DNA of 64,000 nucleotides from Armatimonadota bacterium (GTDB lineage: Bacteria > Armatimonadota > UBA5829). Location: NCBI GenBank assembly GCA_023474015.1, contig JAMCYN010000108.1:62001-126000 (forward strand), read 5' to 3'. Of this stretch, positions 25,644-35,025 are shown piece by piece. The position numbers and the translations under genes are program-made. Numbering within the stretch: the first letter of the stretch is position 1; every line of letters starts with the position of its first letter. Below the pieces are notes generated by a model. That model searched no databases. It saw only the letters and a program-made list of their open reading frames with translations, and was not told the origin of the DNA.

Positions 25644-28367
25644 TCATCGGGCCTTCTTCGGCCAAATCAGCCTATACTCCCCGTCATCCCGCACCAATTC
25701 CCCCGACTCGATCAGCCTCGTCACGCGGCGCTCGATGGTGGTCTTTGGCTCGTTGGCGAGGATGCCGAAGTTGGGGCAGCGGTCGCGCTTGATGTGGGAG
25801 GCGACCGAGCCTTTGAGGACCTTGACCAGGCCCGTGAAGCCGACCTTGCCGGGGATCATGCGAACGGTCTCGATGATCTTGCGGTCCTTTTCGGAGTCGG
25901 TGAGGTTGGGTTCGGCGGGGCGGGCCTGCTTGCTGACGGGTTCGTAGGGCTGGCGGGTGGGGACGCAGTTGTCACAAAATGTGCAGTTCTCGATGCGTGG
26001 CTCGCCGAAGTGCTCGGCTATTACGTCGTGTCGGCAGCGGTTGGTTTCGGCGTAGTGGAACGTCTTCTCTATACGCTTTTCCTGCACGCGGGCGCGTTTC
26101 GCGATCATATCTTCAAGGACGCGCTTGGAGTCCTTGGCGGCGACAAGGCGCTCCAGGAGCATCACCCGCCCGGAGCCGCGATAGACCAGATACCCCGCAT
26201 CCTGCCAATCCAGCAGCTTCTCTTCCAGATTGTCCGGGGCGATCCCCGCGCGGGCCGCAAGCTGCAAAGGCTCCAGCGGGACCCGCTGCGCCACCCTCAG
26301 CCGGGCGTTGCCGGCGAAGTCGCTGAACTCCGCGTCGGCGCCGTTCGCGCCCTTTACAGTGAGCGTGACGGAGGCGGTCATCGGGACATCCAGATGCCGC
26401 TTCACCAGCCCGACGCCGTCGAGCATGCTGATCGCGACTCTCACCTTCGTCTGCTCCTGCTGGAACTCGCGCTCGAAATCGTCCGGGTGAATCGCCGCGA
26501 ACCGGGAGCCTCCGGTCATCTCGCGGATCATCTGATAGCACTGCCTGGGAAGCCCGATATCGACGCGCTCGGCGCTCATCCATCGAGTCACGTTTCTTTT
26601 GTCCGCCGGGGTGCACAGCAGAATGCAGCGGGAGGTGAGGCTGTCGCGCCCCGCCCTGCCCGCCTCCTGATAATAGTCCTCCAGGGAGGCGGGCAAGGAG
26701 TAGTGAATCACGAACCGGACATCCGGCTTGTCGATCCCCATCCCGAACGCTACTGTCGCGACGATCACGCGCCACCTGCCGTCCATGAACTCCTCGTGCA
26801 CGCGGGCGCGCTCCTCCCCCTCCATCCCCGCGTGATAATACGCCGCCTTGACGCCCTCCCGCCGCAGGAGTCGAGTCAGCTCCTCGGTCTTCTGGCGCGA
26901 GCGTGTGTAGACGATGCCCGTCCCGTCGATCTCTCGGCACAGGCGCAGCAGCTCGCGCATCTTGTGCTCGTCGGTCGAGACCATTATCGACTCCAGGAAT
27001 AAATTCGGGCGGTGCGTGCCGGTGCTCACGATGTTCAGCCGCCGGCCGAAGTAGTTGGAAATCTCGACCCTCATCTCGGGGGTGGCGGTGGCGGTCATGG
27101 CGAGCACGGTCGGGTCGCCCAGGTATCTCAGCGCGTCGCCGATGAAGAGATAGTCGGGCCGGAAGTCGTGGCCCCACATGCTGACGCAGTGCGCCTCATC
27201 GACCACCAGCAGCCCCACTCCTCGCGCCTTGAGAGCGTGCAGAAACGGCCTCTGCCGCAGGCGTTCGGGCGCGGCGTAGACCAGCTTGTATTTGCCCGCG
27301 CGTATCTCCCGCATGCGGCGCTCGATCTCGTCGCCCTCGAGGGTGCTGTTGATGAGGGTAACCTGCCGCTGGACCTCGGCGGGGAGGCCGTCGACCTGGT
27401 CTTTCATCAACGCGATCAGCGGCGAGACGACCAGCGTGACCCCCTCAAGCATCATCGCGGGAAGCTGATAGCACAGCGACTTGCCCGCGCCGGTGGGCAT
27501 CACCGCGAGCACGCTCTCTCCCTTAATTACCAATTCCACGACTTTCTGCTGCCCCACGCGGAACCTGTCGAACCCGAACAGGCGGTGAAGCTCCGCCGCG
27601 AGCGCGGGGTTGGCGTCCGGGTCCCGTGCGGATTCTTCCAGGATGGCCGCGATCTCGGGATCGACGGCGCGCTGGGACGGGGGTTCGTGACGAGGAGTAG
27701 ATCGTCGCGATGGCTGACTCGATCTTTCCGAACCGGGACTCGCCAGGGCCGCCCGGATTTTCTGCTGCTCGGCTGCCCGTACCGCGTCCAGCTCCTCGCG
27801 GAATAAGTTGGGACTGATGCCGTCGTGATCTGCTTGCTCCGCGAGGGCAGACCAGAGATAGATGGGAATGCTCTGCTCATCGACGTCTTCGTCGCCGCGA
27901 CTGCGATAGAGGGCAAGGGCCTTGTCCAACGCGAATCGCGCCTCGTCCCACCCACGCCTGCGATGAGCGGCAAGACCCGCGCGCGCCCAGTAGGTCCACA
28001 TAACCTCGGGGTCCCCCACGGAATCGATAAAGACCTGCCGTGCCGCCTCCTCATTGCCGAGTGTCAGCAGCACCTCGGCCCTGGTGTTTATCACGAAGCG
28101 GTTCACGGGAAACTCGTTCAGAAGCCGAGCGGAGAGATCCTCCGCCTCATCCATCTCGCCGCACCCCATCAGCACGTGAATCTTCCACGTGCGGTAGAGC
28201 ATGGCATTGGGGTCTTCGGCGATCGCTGCTTCCAGCAGTGGACGGCATTCTTCATAGAAGCCGTGCCGAACGCAGTAGCCCGCCACGCTCCGGCGTTTGC
28301 CGCGCGGGAGATTCTTTGCTTGTACGAGAGTGAGGCCGAATGTTTCCAGGCCGCCGGACGAGGGCAT
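25644..28367 (-). CDS. recQ: RecQ-family DNA helicase with N-terminal TPR-like domain
   Basis: RecQ unwinds DNA 3'-5' during recombination and fork repair. The 907-residue product begins with about 220 residues of TPR-like helices (RPLLEAAIAEDPNAMLYRTW, DEAEDLSARLLNEFPVN), a domain most RecQ proteins lack. A basic linker leads into the motor: Walker A PTGAGKSLCYQLP near residue 294, DEAHCVSMWGHDFRPDY near 389, TATATPEM, GRAGRD. The zinc-binding CRHDVIAEHF...CTFCDNC is near 775, followed by a winged helix. The ATG at 28367 has GGAG 6 bases upstream; the frame runs on to 28535, but those residues look non-coding. The TPR domain suggests a protein partner. Confidence 0.92.
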   Translation of the reverse strand: MPSSGGLETFGLTLVQAKNLPRGKRRSVAGYCVRHGFYEECRPLLEAAIAEDPNAMLYRTWKIHVLMGCGEMDEAEDLSARLLNEFPVNRFVINTRAEVLLTLGNEEAARQVFIDSVGDPEVMWTYWARAGLAAHRRRGWDEARFALDKALALYRSRGDEDVDEQSIPIYLWSALAEQADHDGISPNLFREELDAVRAAEQQKIRAALASPGSERSSQPSRRSTPRHEPPSQRAVDPEIAAILEESARDPDANPALAAELHRLFGFDRFRVGQQKVVELVIKGESVLAVMPTGAGKSLCYQLPAMMLEGVTLVVSPLIALMKDQVDGLPAEVQRQVTLINSTLEGDEIERRMREIRAGKYKLVYAAPERLRQRPFLHALKARGVGLLVVDEAHCVSMWGHDFRPDYLFIGDALRYLGDPTVLAMTATATPEMRVEISNYFGRRLNIVSTGTHRPNLFLESIMVSTDEHKMRELLRLCREIDGTGIVYTRSRQKTEELTRLLRREGVKAAYYHAGMEGEERARVHEEFMDGRWRVIVATVAFGMGIDKPDVRFVIHYSLPASLEDYYQEAGRAGRDSLTSRCILLCTPADKRNVTRWMSAERVDIGLPRQCYQMIREMTGGSRFAAIHPDDFEREFQQEQTKVRVAISMLDGVGLVKRHLDVPMTASVTLTVKGANGADAEFSDFAGNARLRVAQRVPLEPLQLAARAGIAPDNLEEKLLDWQDAGYLVYRGSGRVMLLERLVAAKDSKRVLEDMIAKRARVQEKRIEKTFHYAETNRCRHDVIAEHFGEPRIENCTFCDNCVPTRQPYEPVSKQARPAEPNLTDSEKDRKIIETVRMIPGKVGFTGLVKVLKGSVASHIKRDRCPNFGILANEPKTTIERRVTRLIESGELVRDDGEYRLIWPKKAR

Positions 28368-28444
28368 AGGCTTCTCCACCAAATCGCATGAGTCAATTAC
28401 TATTCCACGCGATGGGGCGGAAAATCCTTCAGCGCGCGCGCTGG

Positions 28445-28473
28445 TTGCATCCGGCACCGGAACGGTATATAAT
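28445..28473 (+). promoter_or_regulatory. Sigma-70-type promoter for the sensor gene
   Basis: TTGCAT at 28445-28450 and TATAAT at 28468-28473 are separated by 17 bases, in the divergent gap between recQ and the sensor. This predicts a leader of roughly 180 bases before the ATG at 28662; I see no riboswitch or open frame of note in that leader. Confidence 0.75.
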
Positions 28474-28661
28474 TCATGTGAACGCCACCATGCTGTCGCA
28501 ATCGTGGAGGATGCGACTTTATTATTCGACGCCACGACACCGATGGGCCACGAATAGAGCGCACAATAGGTGTGATGTCACCGGAATGTGAAGCTTGGGA
28601 TGGCTCAAATGGGGTCAGGGCTGGATGTGTCCAACGCGCGGGATGGGTAAATTACATTAAC

Positions 28662-31600
28662 ATGCAAAGGCGCTTCTCTATCCCGGTGAGCCTCATAATC
28701 GAGACGGTGGTCATAGCCGCTCTGTACTATGGCACGGCCAGGCTTGGGCAACTTACCGCCATACCCCCTGGTAATGTAACCCCTGTGTGGCCGCCGTCGG
28801 GCCTTGCGCTGGCTGCCGTCCTTCTGCGGGGATGTCGTGCATTGCCCGGCATATGGTTGGGAGCGTTTTTCGGAAACACCTGGGCCCTTCTTGAGCCCGC
28901 CGGTGCCATATCCGTCGCACCCATCGCCGTGGGGGTGGTAATTGCTGTGGGATCGACTCTGCAGGCTGTGCTGGGTGCTTTATTGATTAGGCGCTTCATA
29001 GGAGGCCCCAATCCGTTCCAACGGACGCAAGGTGTTTTTGCATTCCTTGGTATAGAGGTGCTCAGTGTGCTGGTAAGTCCGACATTCGGCGTGACCAGCC
29101 TGACCCTTGGCGGCCTCATCGGCTGGAACGCCTATGCGTATACCTGGGCTACGTGGTGGATTGGAGATTTCGTGGGCATCATTGTGCTGGCCCCGGTGCT
29201 GCTGCTGTGGGCGGAACAGCCTCGGATCAGTATAGACCGGCGGCGTGCCACCGAGGCCGGGCTTTTCCTTGCGTCGCTAATTATGGTCACCTGGATGATT
29301 TTCGCGGAGGGGGCTCCATTCGCCACGGTTCATCGCCCGCTGGCATATTGGGTCGTGCCGCTTCTTATCTGGTCTGCTGTTCGCTTTGGGCAGCGCGACA
29401 CTATGACCGTGGTCTTGCTCGTATCTGGCGCGATCTTATTCTACACAATGCGGGCATCAGGTCCATTTGCGGGAGTGCCACTCCTCGAGTCGCTTTGGAT
29501 GATGACGGGTTTTCTTGGCGTGACGACCGTGACTACCCTGACTTTATCTACAGTCATTGCCGAACGCCAGCGGATAGAGGATCGTCTGGAGGAATCGGAG
29601 GAGCTGTATCGCACCCTCTTTGAGCGCTCGCCAAGCGGCGTCCTCCTTTTCGATCCCGATACCGCCAGGCCGATTCTGTTCAATGACGTGGCCCACCGGC
29701 AGTTGGGCTACTCGCGGGAGGAGTTCGCCCAGATGTCCATCTTCGATTATCAAGCATTGGAGACTCCGGAGGAAACGAGGGAGCACATTAAACAGGTGCT
29801 GGAAGAGGGGTCCTATCAGTTCGAAACCAGACATCGGGCAAAGGACGGGTCAATCAGAGATATGGTTGTCGGTGGGAAGGTGATCGATCTGCGCGGCAGG
29901 ATAGTCATCCTGGGGATTGAACGCGACATTACGGATGTCAAGCAAGCGGAGGAGCGGCTTCGGAAAGAGCGCGATAGAGCGGAGACTTACTTTGACTGCG
30001 CCAGGGTCATAATGATAGTCCTTGCCTCCGACGGGACGGTCGAGCGGATAAATGAAAAGGGTTGCGAGGTGCTCGGATACAGCGAGGATGAAATTTGCGG
30101 CAAGCAATGGTTAGACACGTTCGTCCCGGAAAGCATTCGTGACGAAACGGTATCGGTTTTTCGGAAACTGCTAGCCGGTGAGCTTGTGCCTGAGCGGTTT
30201 GTAAACCCCATCGTGACCAAGGGCGGCGAGGAGAGGATTATAGACTGGCGCAACACGCTGCTCTACGATGAATCGGGGAACATAACCTCCACTCTGAGTT
30301 CGGGCGAGGACATCACGGAACGCATGGCAGCAGAAGAGCAAGTCAGGGCCGCTGCTCTCTACGCTCGGGGTCTGATCGAGACCAGCCTTGACCCACTGGT
30401 GACGATTAGCCCGGATGGAAAAATCACCGACGTTAACGCGGCGACCGAGCGGGTTACCGGAGTGCCTCGTGACGAGTTGATCGGCGCCGACTTCTCCGAC
30501 TTCTTCACCGAGCCTGAGAAGGCCAGAGAGGGTTACCGGCTGGTCTTCGAGAAAGGCTTGGTCACTGACTATCCCCTTTCCATACGTCACGTTTCAGGTC
30601 GGGTGACGGATGTGCTGTACAACGCGGCCGTGTACCGCGACGAGGAAGGCAGCGTTGCGGGCGTATTTGCCGCCGCAAGGGACGTTACCGACCTCAAACA
30701 GGCGGAGAGAGAGCGTCTGGCCCATCTTCGGTTTGTCGAGAGCCTGGACCTGGTCAACCGGGCTATGATGGGGACAAATGATCTCGAGCAGACGATGAGC
30801 GATGTTCTTGACGTTGTGCTCTCGGTCTTCGATTGTGACCGAGCATGGCTGCTCTACCCAAGCGATCCGGAAGCTACCACATTCAAAGTGCCGATGGAGC
30901 GCACGAAGCCGGAGTGTCCCGGCGCATTCGAGCTTGGACTTGAGATTCCAGTGGATGCGGAAGCCGCGGAGGTGTTCCGCGCCGCGCTGGCTTCAAGCAG
31001 TCCCTTAAAGTTCGGTCCCGGGTACGAGCTTCCAGTGCCGGCGGAAACGGTAAGGGTATTCGGCGTACGGTCCCAGATATTGATGGCCATATATCCCAAG
31101 GTAGGCAAGGCATGGCTGTTTGGACTTCACCAGTGCTCTTATCCACGGGTCTGGACGCCGGAGGAGGAAAGGCTGTTTCAGGAGGTCGGCAGGCGCCTGT
31201 CGGACTCACTGGGCAGTCTGGTGACATATCGCGAATTACAGGAGAGCGAGGAGCGCTACCGCGGCCTGGTCGAGCTCTCCCCCGACGGCATTCTCATCCA
31301 TAATGTCGAAGGCATAATCCTGTTCGTAAACTCCGCGGGAGCAGCTCTTTTGGGCGCGAGAAATCCCGATGAACTTGTGGGGAGGTCGATCACTGATACT
31401 CTCCATCCCGATTACCGGGAGGCCGCCAGGGAACGAGTGCACTGGATGTCGGAGCACGGGCAAGGGTGGCCAATGATGGAGCGGAAGATGATTCGACTGG
31501 ACGGAACAGTTTTCGACGCGGAGGCCGCCGCTGCGCCTCTTACTTATCGCGGCAAGCAGGCAACAATGGTCGTGTTCCGCGACATAACCGGGCGAAAGAG

Positions 31601-32165
31601 AGTCGAACAAATAGAACGAGAGGCGGACAAGCGCCAACGTGAGTTCTACCGCCGCACGATTCTGGCAGCGACGGACGGCAAGCTGGTAGTATGCGATCGG
31701 GAGGAGATAAGATCCATTGCGGGGCCTCCGGCGGCTTCCTGGGAGATCTCCATGCCTGCGGACGTCGGCCCAATCCGGGATGCTACCGCCAAGTTCGCCA
31801 AGTCGGCCGGGATGGATGAAGCTCGAACACTCGATCTTCTGTTCTGCGCCGGAGAGGCGATCACCAACGCCTATAAGCACGCGAACGGCGGCACGGCATC
31901 CATCCATGTTGTGCCGGGCGGGTTAATGCTCGTCGTGTCCGACGAGGGCAGAGGCATGGAAGCCTTAACTCTGCCCGAACTTGCCTTGGTCAAGGGCTAC
32001 TCCACAATCGGGACATTGGGGATGGGGTACAAGATCATGATATCCCTGGCGGACAAGGTGTATCTGGCGACCGGGCCGACCGGAACGACCGTGGGGATCG
32101 AAATGGCCGCCGACCGAAACAGCACGCCCCTGGAGGACTTTTTTGCCGTCCAGCAAAACCATTGA
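28662..32165 (+). CDS. Membrane sensor: MASE1, four PAS, GAF, RsbW-type ATPase
   Basis: The 1168-residue product starts with a MASE1 membrane domain (residues about 1-290; GNVTPVWPPSGLALAAVLL is its hallmark). PAS domains follow near 308 (SEELYRTLFERSPSGVLLFD), 435 and 569, a GAF domain near 693-850 and a fourth PAS near 860. It ends with a HATPase_c_2 domain (from about 1046) with N box CAGEAITNAYKHA and DEGRGM. No histidine-kinase dimerisation domain with a phosphoacceptor His is present. It therefore probably acts as an RsbW-like serine kinase or partner-switch protein rather than a two-component kinase; no anti-anti-sigma or receiver gene is adjacent. ATG 28662 is preferred over 28572 because the MASE1 helix begins right after it. 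Confidence 0.88.
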   Translation: MQRRFSIPVSLIIETVVIAALYYGTARLGQLTAIPPGNVTPVWPPSGLALAAVLLRGCRALPGIWLGAFFGNTWALLEPAGAISVAPIAVGVVIAVGSTLQAVLGALLIRRFIGGPNPFQRTQGVFAFLGIEVLSVLVSPTFGVTSLTLGGLIGWNAYAYTWATWWIGDFVGIIVLAPVLLLWAEQPRISIDRRRATEAGLFLASLIMVTWMIFAEGAPFATVHRPLAYWVVPLLIWSAVRFGQRDTMTVVLLVSGAILFYTMRASGPFAGVPLLESLWMMTGFLGVTTVTTLTLSTVIAERQRIEDRLEESEELYRTLFERSPSGVLLFDPDTARPILFNDVAHRQLGYSREEFAQMSIFDYQALETPEETREHIKQVLEEGSYQFETRHRAKDGSIRDMVVGGKVIDLRGRIVILGIERDITDVKQAEERLRKERDRAETYFDCARVIMIVLASDGTVERINEKGCEVLGYSEDEICGKQWLDTFVPESIRDETVSVFRKLLAGELVPERFVNPIVTKGGEERIIDWRNTLLYDESGNITSTLSSGEDITERMAAEEQVRAAALYARGLIETSLDPLVTISPDGKITDVNAATERVTGVPRDELIGADFSDFFTEPEKAREGYRLVFEKGLVTDYPLSIRHVSGRVTDVLYNAAVYRDEEGSVAGVFAAARDVTDLKQAERERLAHLRFVESLDLVNRAMMGTNDLEQTMSDVLDVVLSVFDCDRAWLLYPSDPEATTFKVPMERTKPECPGAFELGLEIPVDAEAAEVFRAALASSSPLKFGPGYELPVPAETVRVFGVRSQILMAIYPKVGKAWLFGLHQCSYPRVWTPEEERLFQEVGRRLSDSLGSLVTYRELQESEERYRGLVELSPDGILIHNVEGIILFVNSAGAALLGARNPDELVGRSITDTLHPDYREAARERVHWMSEHGQGWPMMERKMIRLDGTVFDAEAAAAPLTYRGKQATMVVFRDITGRKRVEQIEREADKRQREFYRRTILAATDGKLVVCDREEIRSIAGPPAASWEISMPADVGPIRDATAKFAKSAGMDEARTLDLLFCAGEAITNAYKHANGGTASIHVVPGGLMLVVSDEGRGMEALTLPELALVKGYSTIGTLGMGYKIMISLADKVYLATGPTGTTVGIEMAADRNSTPLEDFFAVQQNH

Positions 32166-32200
32166 CGAGTGGGCGCCGCTCGGGATATACTCTGCTTAGG

Positions 32201-33121
32201 ATGGGCCTTGTGAATATCGAGAGTCTTGGCAGGCGGGCGAACGGGAAGTGGGTGCTTTGGGACGTCAACCTGGAGATCAATCCCGGCGAGATTACCGGCA
32301 TCTTTGGGCGCTCTGAGTCCGGCAAGTCCACGCTCGCGCGGATAATCGCCGGGATGGATGAGCCGACCCGAGGCTCCATCACGCTCGACTGCGAAGTCGA
32401 AAAAGTTTCGAGCTTCGTAAGCCTCGCCTTGAGCGCTCCGGCGTTCGCGCCTGAGCTCACAATCTATGAAAACCTCGACATGTTCGCCTCGCTCTGGGGC
32501 ATCCCCGGCAGAAGGCGGGTCAAGGAAATCGCATTCCTGATGCAGCTTCTTAACCTCACCGACAGCCGCTCCATCCGAGCGGGTCGGCTCTCCTCGGGGG
32601 TCCTTCGCAGGTTGGAATTGGCAAGGGCGCTCATCGCCGACGCGCCGGCGCTCGTGATAGATTCGCTGCTGGACACGCTCGATCACGACGTTTTCGAGAA
32701 GCTCTGGGAGCACCTACTGAGGCTCAAGAGGGAGGAATCGAGGGCGATTATCATACTCACCTCTCGCGGTAAGGTGGCGGAGATGTGCGGGCGGATGGTG
32801 GTGCTGCACAGGGGGCGGATAGTCTTTCTCGGGCCGCCGGACGATTTCAGGAGGCTCGCGGGGGAGGATATGGTCGTTCTCGGCGACATCACCAGTCCCC
32901 AGGTCAAGAGCAGGATCAAGGAGAAGTTCGCGGTGGTGATCCAGGAGGAGGAAGGTTTCCTTTCGTTCAGAGTTACTAACGGCGAGCGGATGGTCGGCGA
33001 CCTGCTATCCGAGTTCGGGACCGACCTGAGCTGCGTCTATCTCAAGCGCCCGACCCTCGAGGACGCGCTGGACGTGATCGGCAGCGGCGAGGCGAGCGTG
33101 GTGACTGGAGCGGGTAAGTAG
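32201..33121 (+). CDS. ABC transporter ATP-binding protein with degenerate catalytic motifs
   Basis: The 306-residue product resembles ABC-2/CcmA-type ATPases. Walker A GRSESGKST is intact (near residue 40). The signature is LSSGVLRRLELARAL instead of LSGGQ-type. The Walker B region reads ALVIDSLLDTLD, with Ser where the catalytic Glu normally follows Asp. The switch His of TH(D/E) is replaced in ILTSRGKVAEM. These changes suggest weak or absent ATP hydrolysis. A C-terminal regulatory-like tail (residues about 220-306) follows. It partners with the short permease gene 68 bases downstream. The start ATG 32201 lies just after the sensor gene stop. Confidence 0.85.
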   Translation: MGLVNIESLGRRANGKWVLWDVNLEINPGEITGIFGRSESGKSTLARIIAGMDEPTRGSITLDCEVEKVSSFVSLALSAPAFAPELTIYENLDMFASLWGIPGRRRVKEIAFLMQLLNLTDSRSIRAGRLSSGVLRRLELARALIADAPALVIDSLLDTLDHDVFEKLWEHLLRLKREESRAIIILTSRGKVAEMCGRMVVLHRGRIVFLGPPDDFRRLAGEDMVVLGDITSPQVKSRIKEKFAVVIQEEEGFLSFRVTNGERMVGDLLSEFGTDLSCVYLKRPTLEDALDVIGSGEASVVTGAGK

Positions 33122-33150
33122 CTGAGAGCGAAGAGAAGGGAATTTCATCG

Positions 33151-33182
33151 CGAAAGCCCGAAAGGACGAAAACCCGAAAGGG
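33151..33182. repeat. Octamer tandem repeat CGAAAGNN
   Basis: Four 8-bp units (cgaaagcc, cgaaagga, cgaaaacc, cgaaaggg) lie directly before the ribosome-binding region of the permease gene. Period 8 separates it from the heptamer family, although the setting is the same. Confidence 0.85.
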
Positions 33183-33189
33183 CAGGAAA

Positions 33190-33540
33190 ATGCGCACACT
33201 AACGTTAGCAATATGGGATGTGAAAAGGCTGATAAGGCACAGGGCGTCCGTGGCGGTCCTGATCGGCATGCCGCTGATCGTCGCGCTTACGCGGGTCGCT
33301 TTGCCGAGACACCAATTCACGCTTGTCTCAGCGTGGGTGTGTCCGTTCGCGTGCCTGCTGCTGACCTTCGGCTTATTGTATATTCAAAGGCTGACCGACC
33401 AGGCGTCTGGCCTGCTCGATGGCCTCAGAAGCACACCGCTGTCCCCTTCACAGCTTAAGGTTTCCCGCCTCATAATGGGCTTCACGTTGTTCGCGCTCCA
33501 GATGGCGCTGTTCTGGGGAATCCTCGCTATCAGGTTCTAG
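33190..33540 (+). CDS. Half-length ABC-2-type permease
   Basis: The 116-residue product starts MRTLTLAIWDVKRLIRHRAS (cytosolic amphipathic helix). Three hydrophobic segments follow, with the intervening loop LLDGLRSTPLSPSQLKVSRL, the typical ABC-2/CcmB coupling region. It ends in a last segment, LQMALFWGILAIRF. Full ABC-2 permeases have six segments and about 230 residues or more, so this is half of one. It might dimerise, or be a truncated remnant. Its ATPase partner is also degenerate. Confidence 0.75.
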   Translation: MRTLTLAIWDVKRLIRHRASVAVLIGMPLIVALTRVALPRHQFTLVSAWVCPFACLLLTFGLLYIQRLTDQASGLLDGLRSTPLSPSQLKVSRLIMGFTLFALQMALFWGILAIRF

Positions 33541-33557
33541 CCACATCCCCTAATCTG

Positions 33558-33566
33558 TGTTACAAT
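33558..33566 (+). promoter_or_regulatory. Extended -10 promoter element before the ATP synthase genes
   Basis: TGT-TACAAT gives an extended -10 (TGn plus TACAAT), 58 bases before atpZ. No good -35 is visible at the expected spacing, as is usual for extended -10 promoters. Confidence 0.5.
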
Positions 33567-33623
33567 ATCGCGGGTTTTGAGATTCGCGAGTCAAGCCTCG
33601 CGTGGCCCAGGCAGGTGTCGATT

Positions 33624-33851
33624 ATGGCTGCACCCAAATACGGATGGATGCGGACGGCCGGCACGGTCGCCAGCATACCGCTCTTGATCTTGGTTTCCGC
33701 GGGCATAGGCGGTTACTTCGGATGGTGGCTGGACGGCAAGCTCGGTACAAAGCCATGGTTGACTGGCATTATGATCGTAATAGGGCTTGTGGCAGGACTC
33801 TACGAATCGGGCAAATTGCTGATTGAGATAACTCGTGAAAACCAAGATTGA
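33624..33851 (+). CDS. atpZ: ATP synthase accessory protein AtpZ
   Basis: The 75-residue product has two membrane helices (VASIPLLILVSAGIGGYFGW and PWLTGIMIVIGLVAGLYESG) with WWLDGKLGT between them. This is the F0F1-ATPase gene 1 pattern. AtpZ and AtpI are small membrane proteins implicated in c-ring assembly or Mg/Ca transport. ATG 33624 is preferred; a GTG three codons upstream is in frame. It overlaps the next gene by 17 bases. Confidence 0.85.
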   Translation: MAAPKYGWMRTAGTVASIPLLILVSAGIGGYFGWWLDGKLGTKPWLTGIMIVIGLVAGLYESGKLLIEITRENQD

Positions 33852-34230
33852 CAAAGCCTTCATAAAACAGGTCTACAGGACCAGTGCGTTCATATGGGCG
33901 TTCGGCGTGGTCGTCTGCCTGAGGCTTGGTCGCTACGACGCCGCGATCGGATGGACTCTGGGCTCGGCGATTTCGATGGCCGTGCTTCGCAGCCTGGAGG
34001 TCGTCGTGCGGGCCAGCTTCGTTCCCGGCAACGAGCGCGCACGCGGGGCGCTGGCGAAGTTTTCAATTGCTAAGCTGCTGGTGGTGACTGTCCTTCTGTC
34101 TGGGGTAGTGTTGCTTGGCGGCAAGAATTTCACGCTCATTATGGGATTTGTTGTTGGCTTAGTATTGACACAGGCCGTAATTTTTCTTAAGGTATTAGGG
34201 GTGCTCATTATTGAGCGCCTTAATGGATAG
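33835..34230 (+). CDS. atpI: ATP synthase subunit I-like membrane protein
   Basis: The 131-residue product has four hydrophobic segments (IWAFGVVVCLRLGRYDAAIG, LLVVTVLLSGVVLL, TLIMGFVVGLVLTQAVIFL). It occupies the position of AtpI, the chaperone for the rotor c-ring, directly ahead of atpB. It starts at a GTG overlapping atpZ. Sequence identity to well-known AtpI proteins is low, so the assignment relies on position and topology. Confidence 0.78.
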   Translation: MKTKIDKAFIKQVYRTSAFIWAFGVVVCLRLGRYDAAIGWTLGSAISMAVLRSLEVVVRASFVPGNERARGALAKFSIAKLLVVTVLLSGVVLLGGKNFTLIMGFVVGLVLTQAVIFLKVLGVLIIERLNG

Positions 34231-34245
34231 AGTGGGAGATATATC

Positions 34246-34980
34246 GTGAAGGAGCACGGGCCGTCGCTGGAACACCCGACCTGGCTGCATTTTTTATACG
34301 CCAAGCACATTTTGCCCGAGTGGATGCCCGAGATAGTTCCGGTGACCTGGCTGGTCATTATCATTCTCTGTGCCACGGCCATATTGGCGAGCAGAAAACT
34401 TAAGGCCCGCAACCCCGGACCGTTCCAGGCATTCCTGGAGCTTGTGGTAGTGTCGCTCGATGGATTTGTGCGCAATATCGTCGGAGACGAGGCCCGAACC
34501 CTCACCCCGATCATCGGAACGACATTCATCTTCATCCTGTCGTTGAATCTCTTTGGCCTGATACCCGGCTTCGTGGCGCCCACTTCCAACCCCAACACGA
34601 CGGTTGCGCTGGCTCTGATGGCGTTTTGCTTCGTCCAGTATATGGCCATCAGCCGGGTCGGATTCATAAACTACCTGAAACACTTTATGGGCGAGCCGAT
34701 ATGGCTGGCGCCGCTGATGCTGCCGTTGCACATTGTCGGCGAACTCGCCAGGCCGCTGTCTCTGTCGATACGTCTTTTTGGCAACATATTCGGTGAGGAA
34801 ACGGTCATCGCGGTATTCGTACTGATCGTGACGAGCGTGCTGGGGAACTTCCTCGTTCCGCTGCAGTTCCCCATGATGCTGTTCGCCATTTTCGGCGGGT
34901 TTGTCCAGGCGCTGGTCTTTTCGATGTTGACAAGTATATATGTCGCAGTGGCCGTGGCGGGCCACGAAGATCACCATTAG
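34246..34980 (+). CDS. atpB: F-type ATP synthase subunit a
   Basis: Subunit a forms the ion half-channels against the c-ring. The 244-residue product has six hydrophobic segments and the conserved stretch LARPLSLSIRLFGNIFGEE with the essential Arg near residue 177. It also has NLFGLIPGF and the C-terminal FVQALVFSMLTSIYVAVAVA. Its GTG start is preceded by GAGAT. Confidence 0.95.
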   Translation: MKEHGPSLEHPTWLHFLYAKHILPEWMPEIVPVTWLVIIILCATAILASRKLKARNPGPFQAFLELVVVSLDGFVRNIVGDEARTLTPIIGTTFIFILSLNLFGLIPGFVAPTSNPNTTVALALMAFCFVQYMAISRVGFINYLKHFMGEPIWLAPLMLPLHIVGELARPLSLSIRLFGNIFGEETVIAVFVLIVTSVLGNFLVPLQFPMMLFAIFGGFVQALVFSMLTSIYVAVAVAGHEDHH

Positions 34981-35025
34981 CTAAATCGCCCTTCGCGGTT
35001 GGGGGGCAAAGGAGGAAACTGACAC

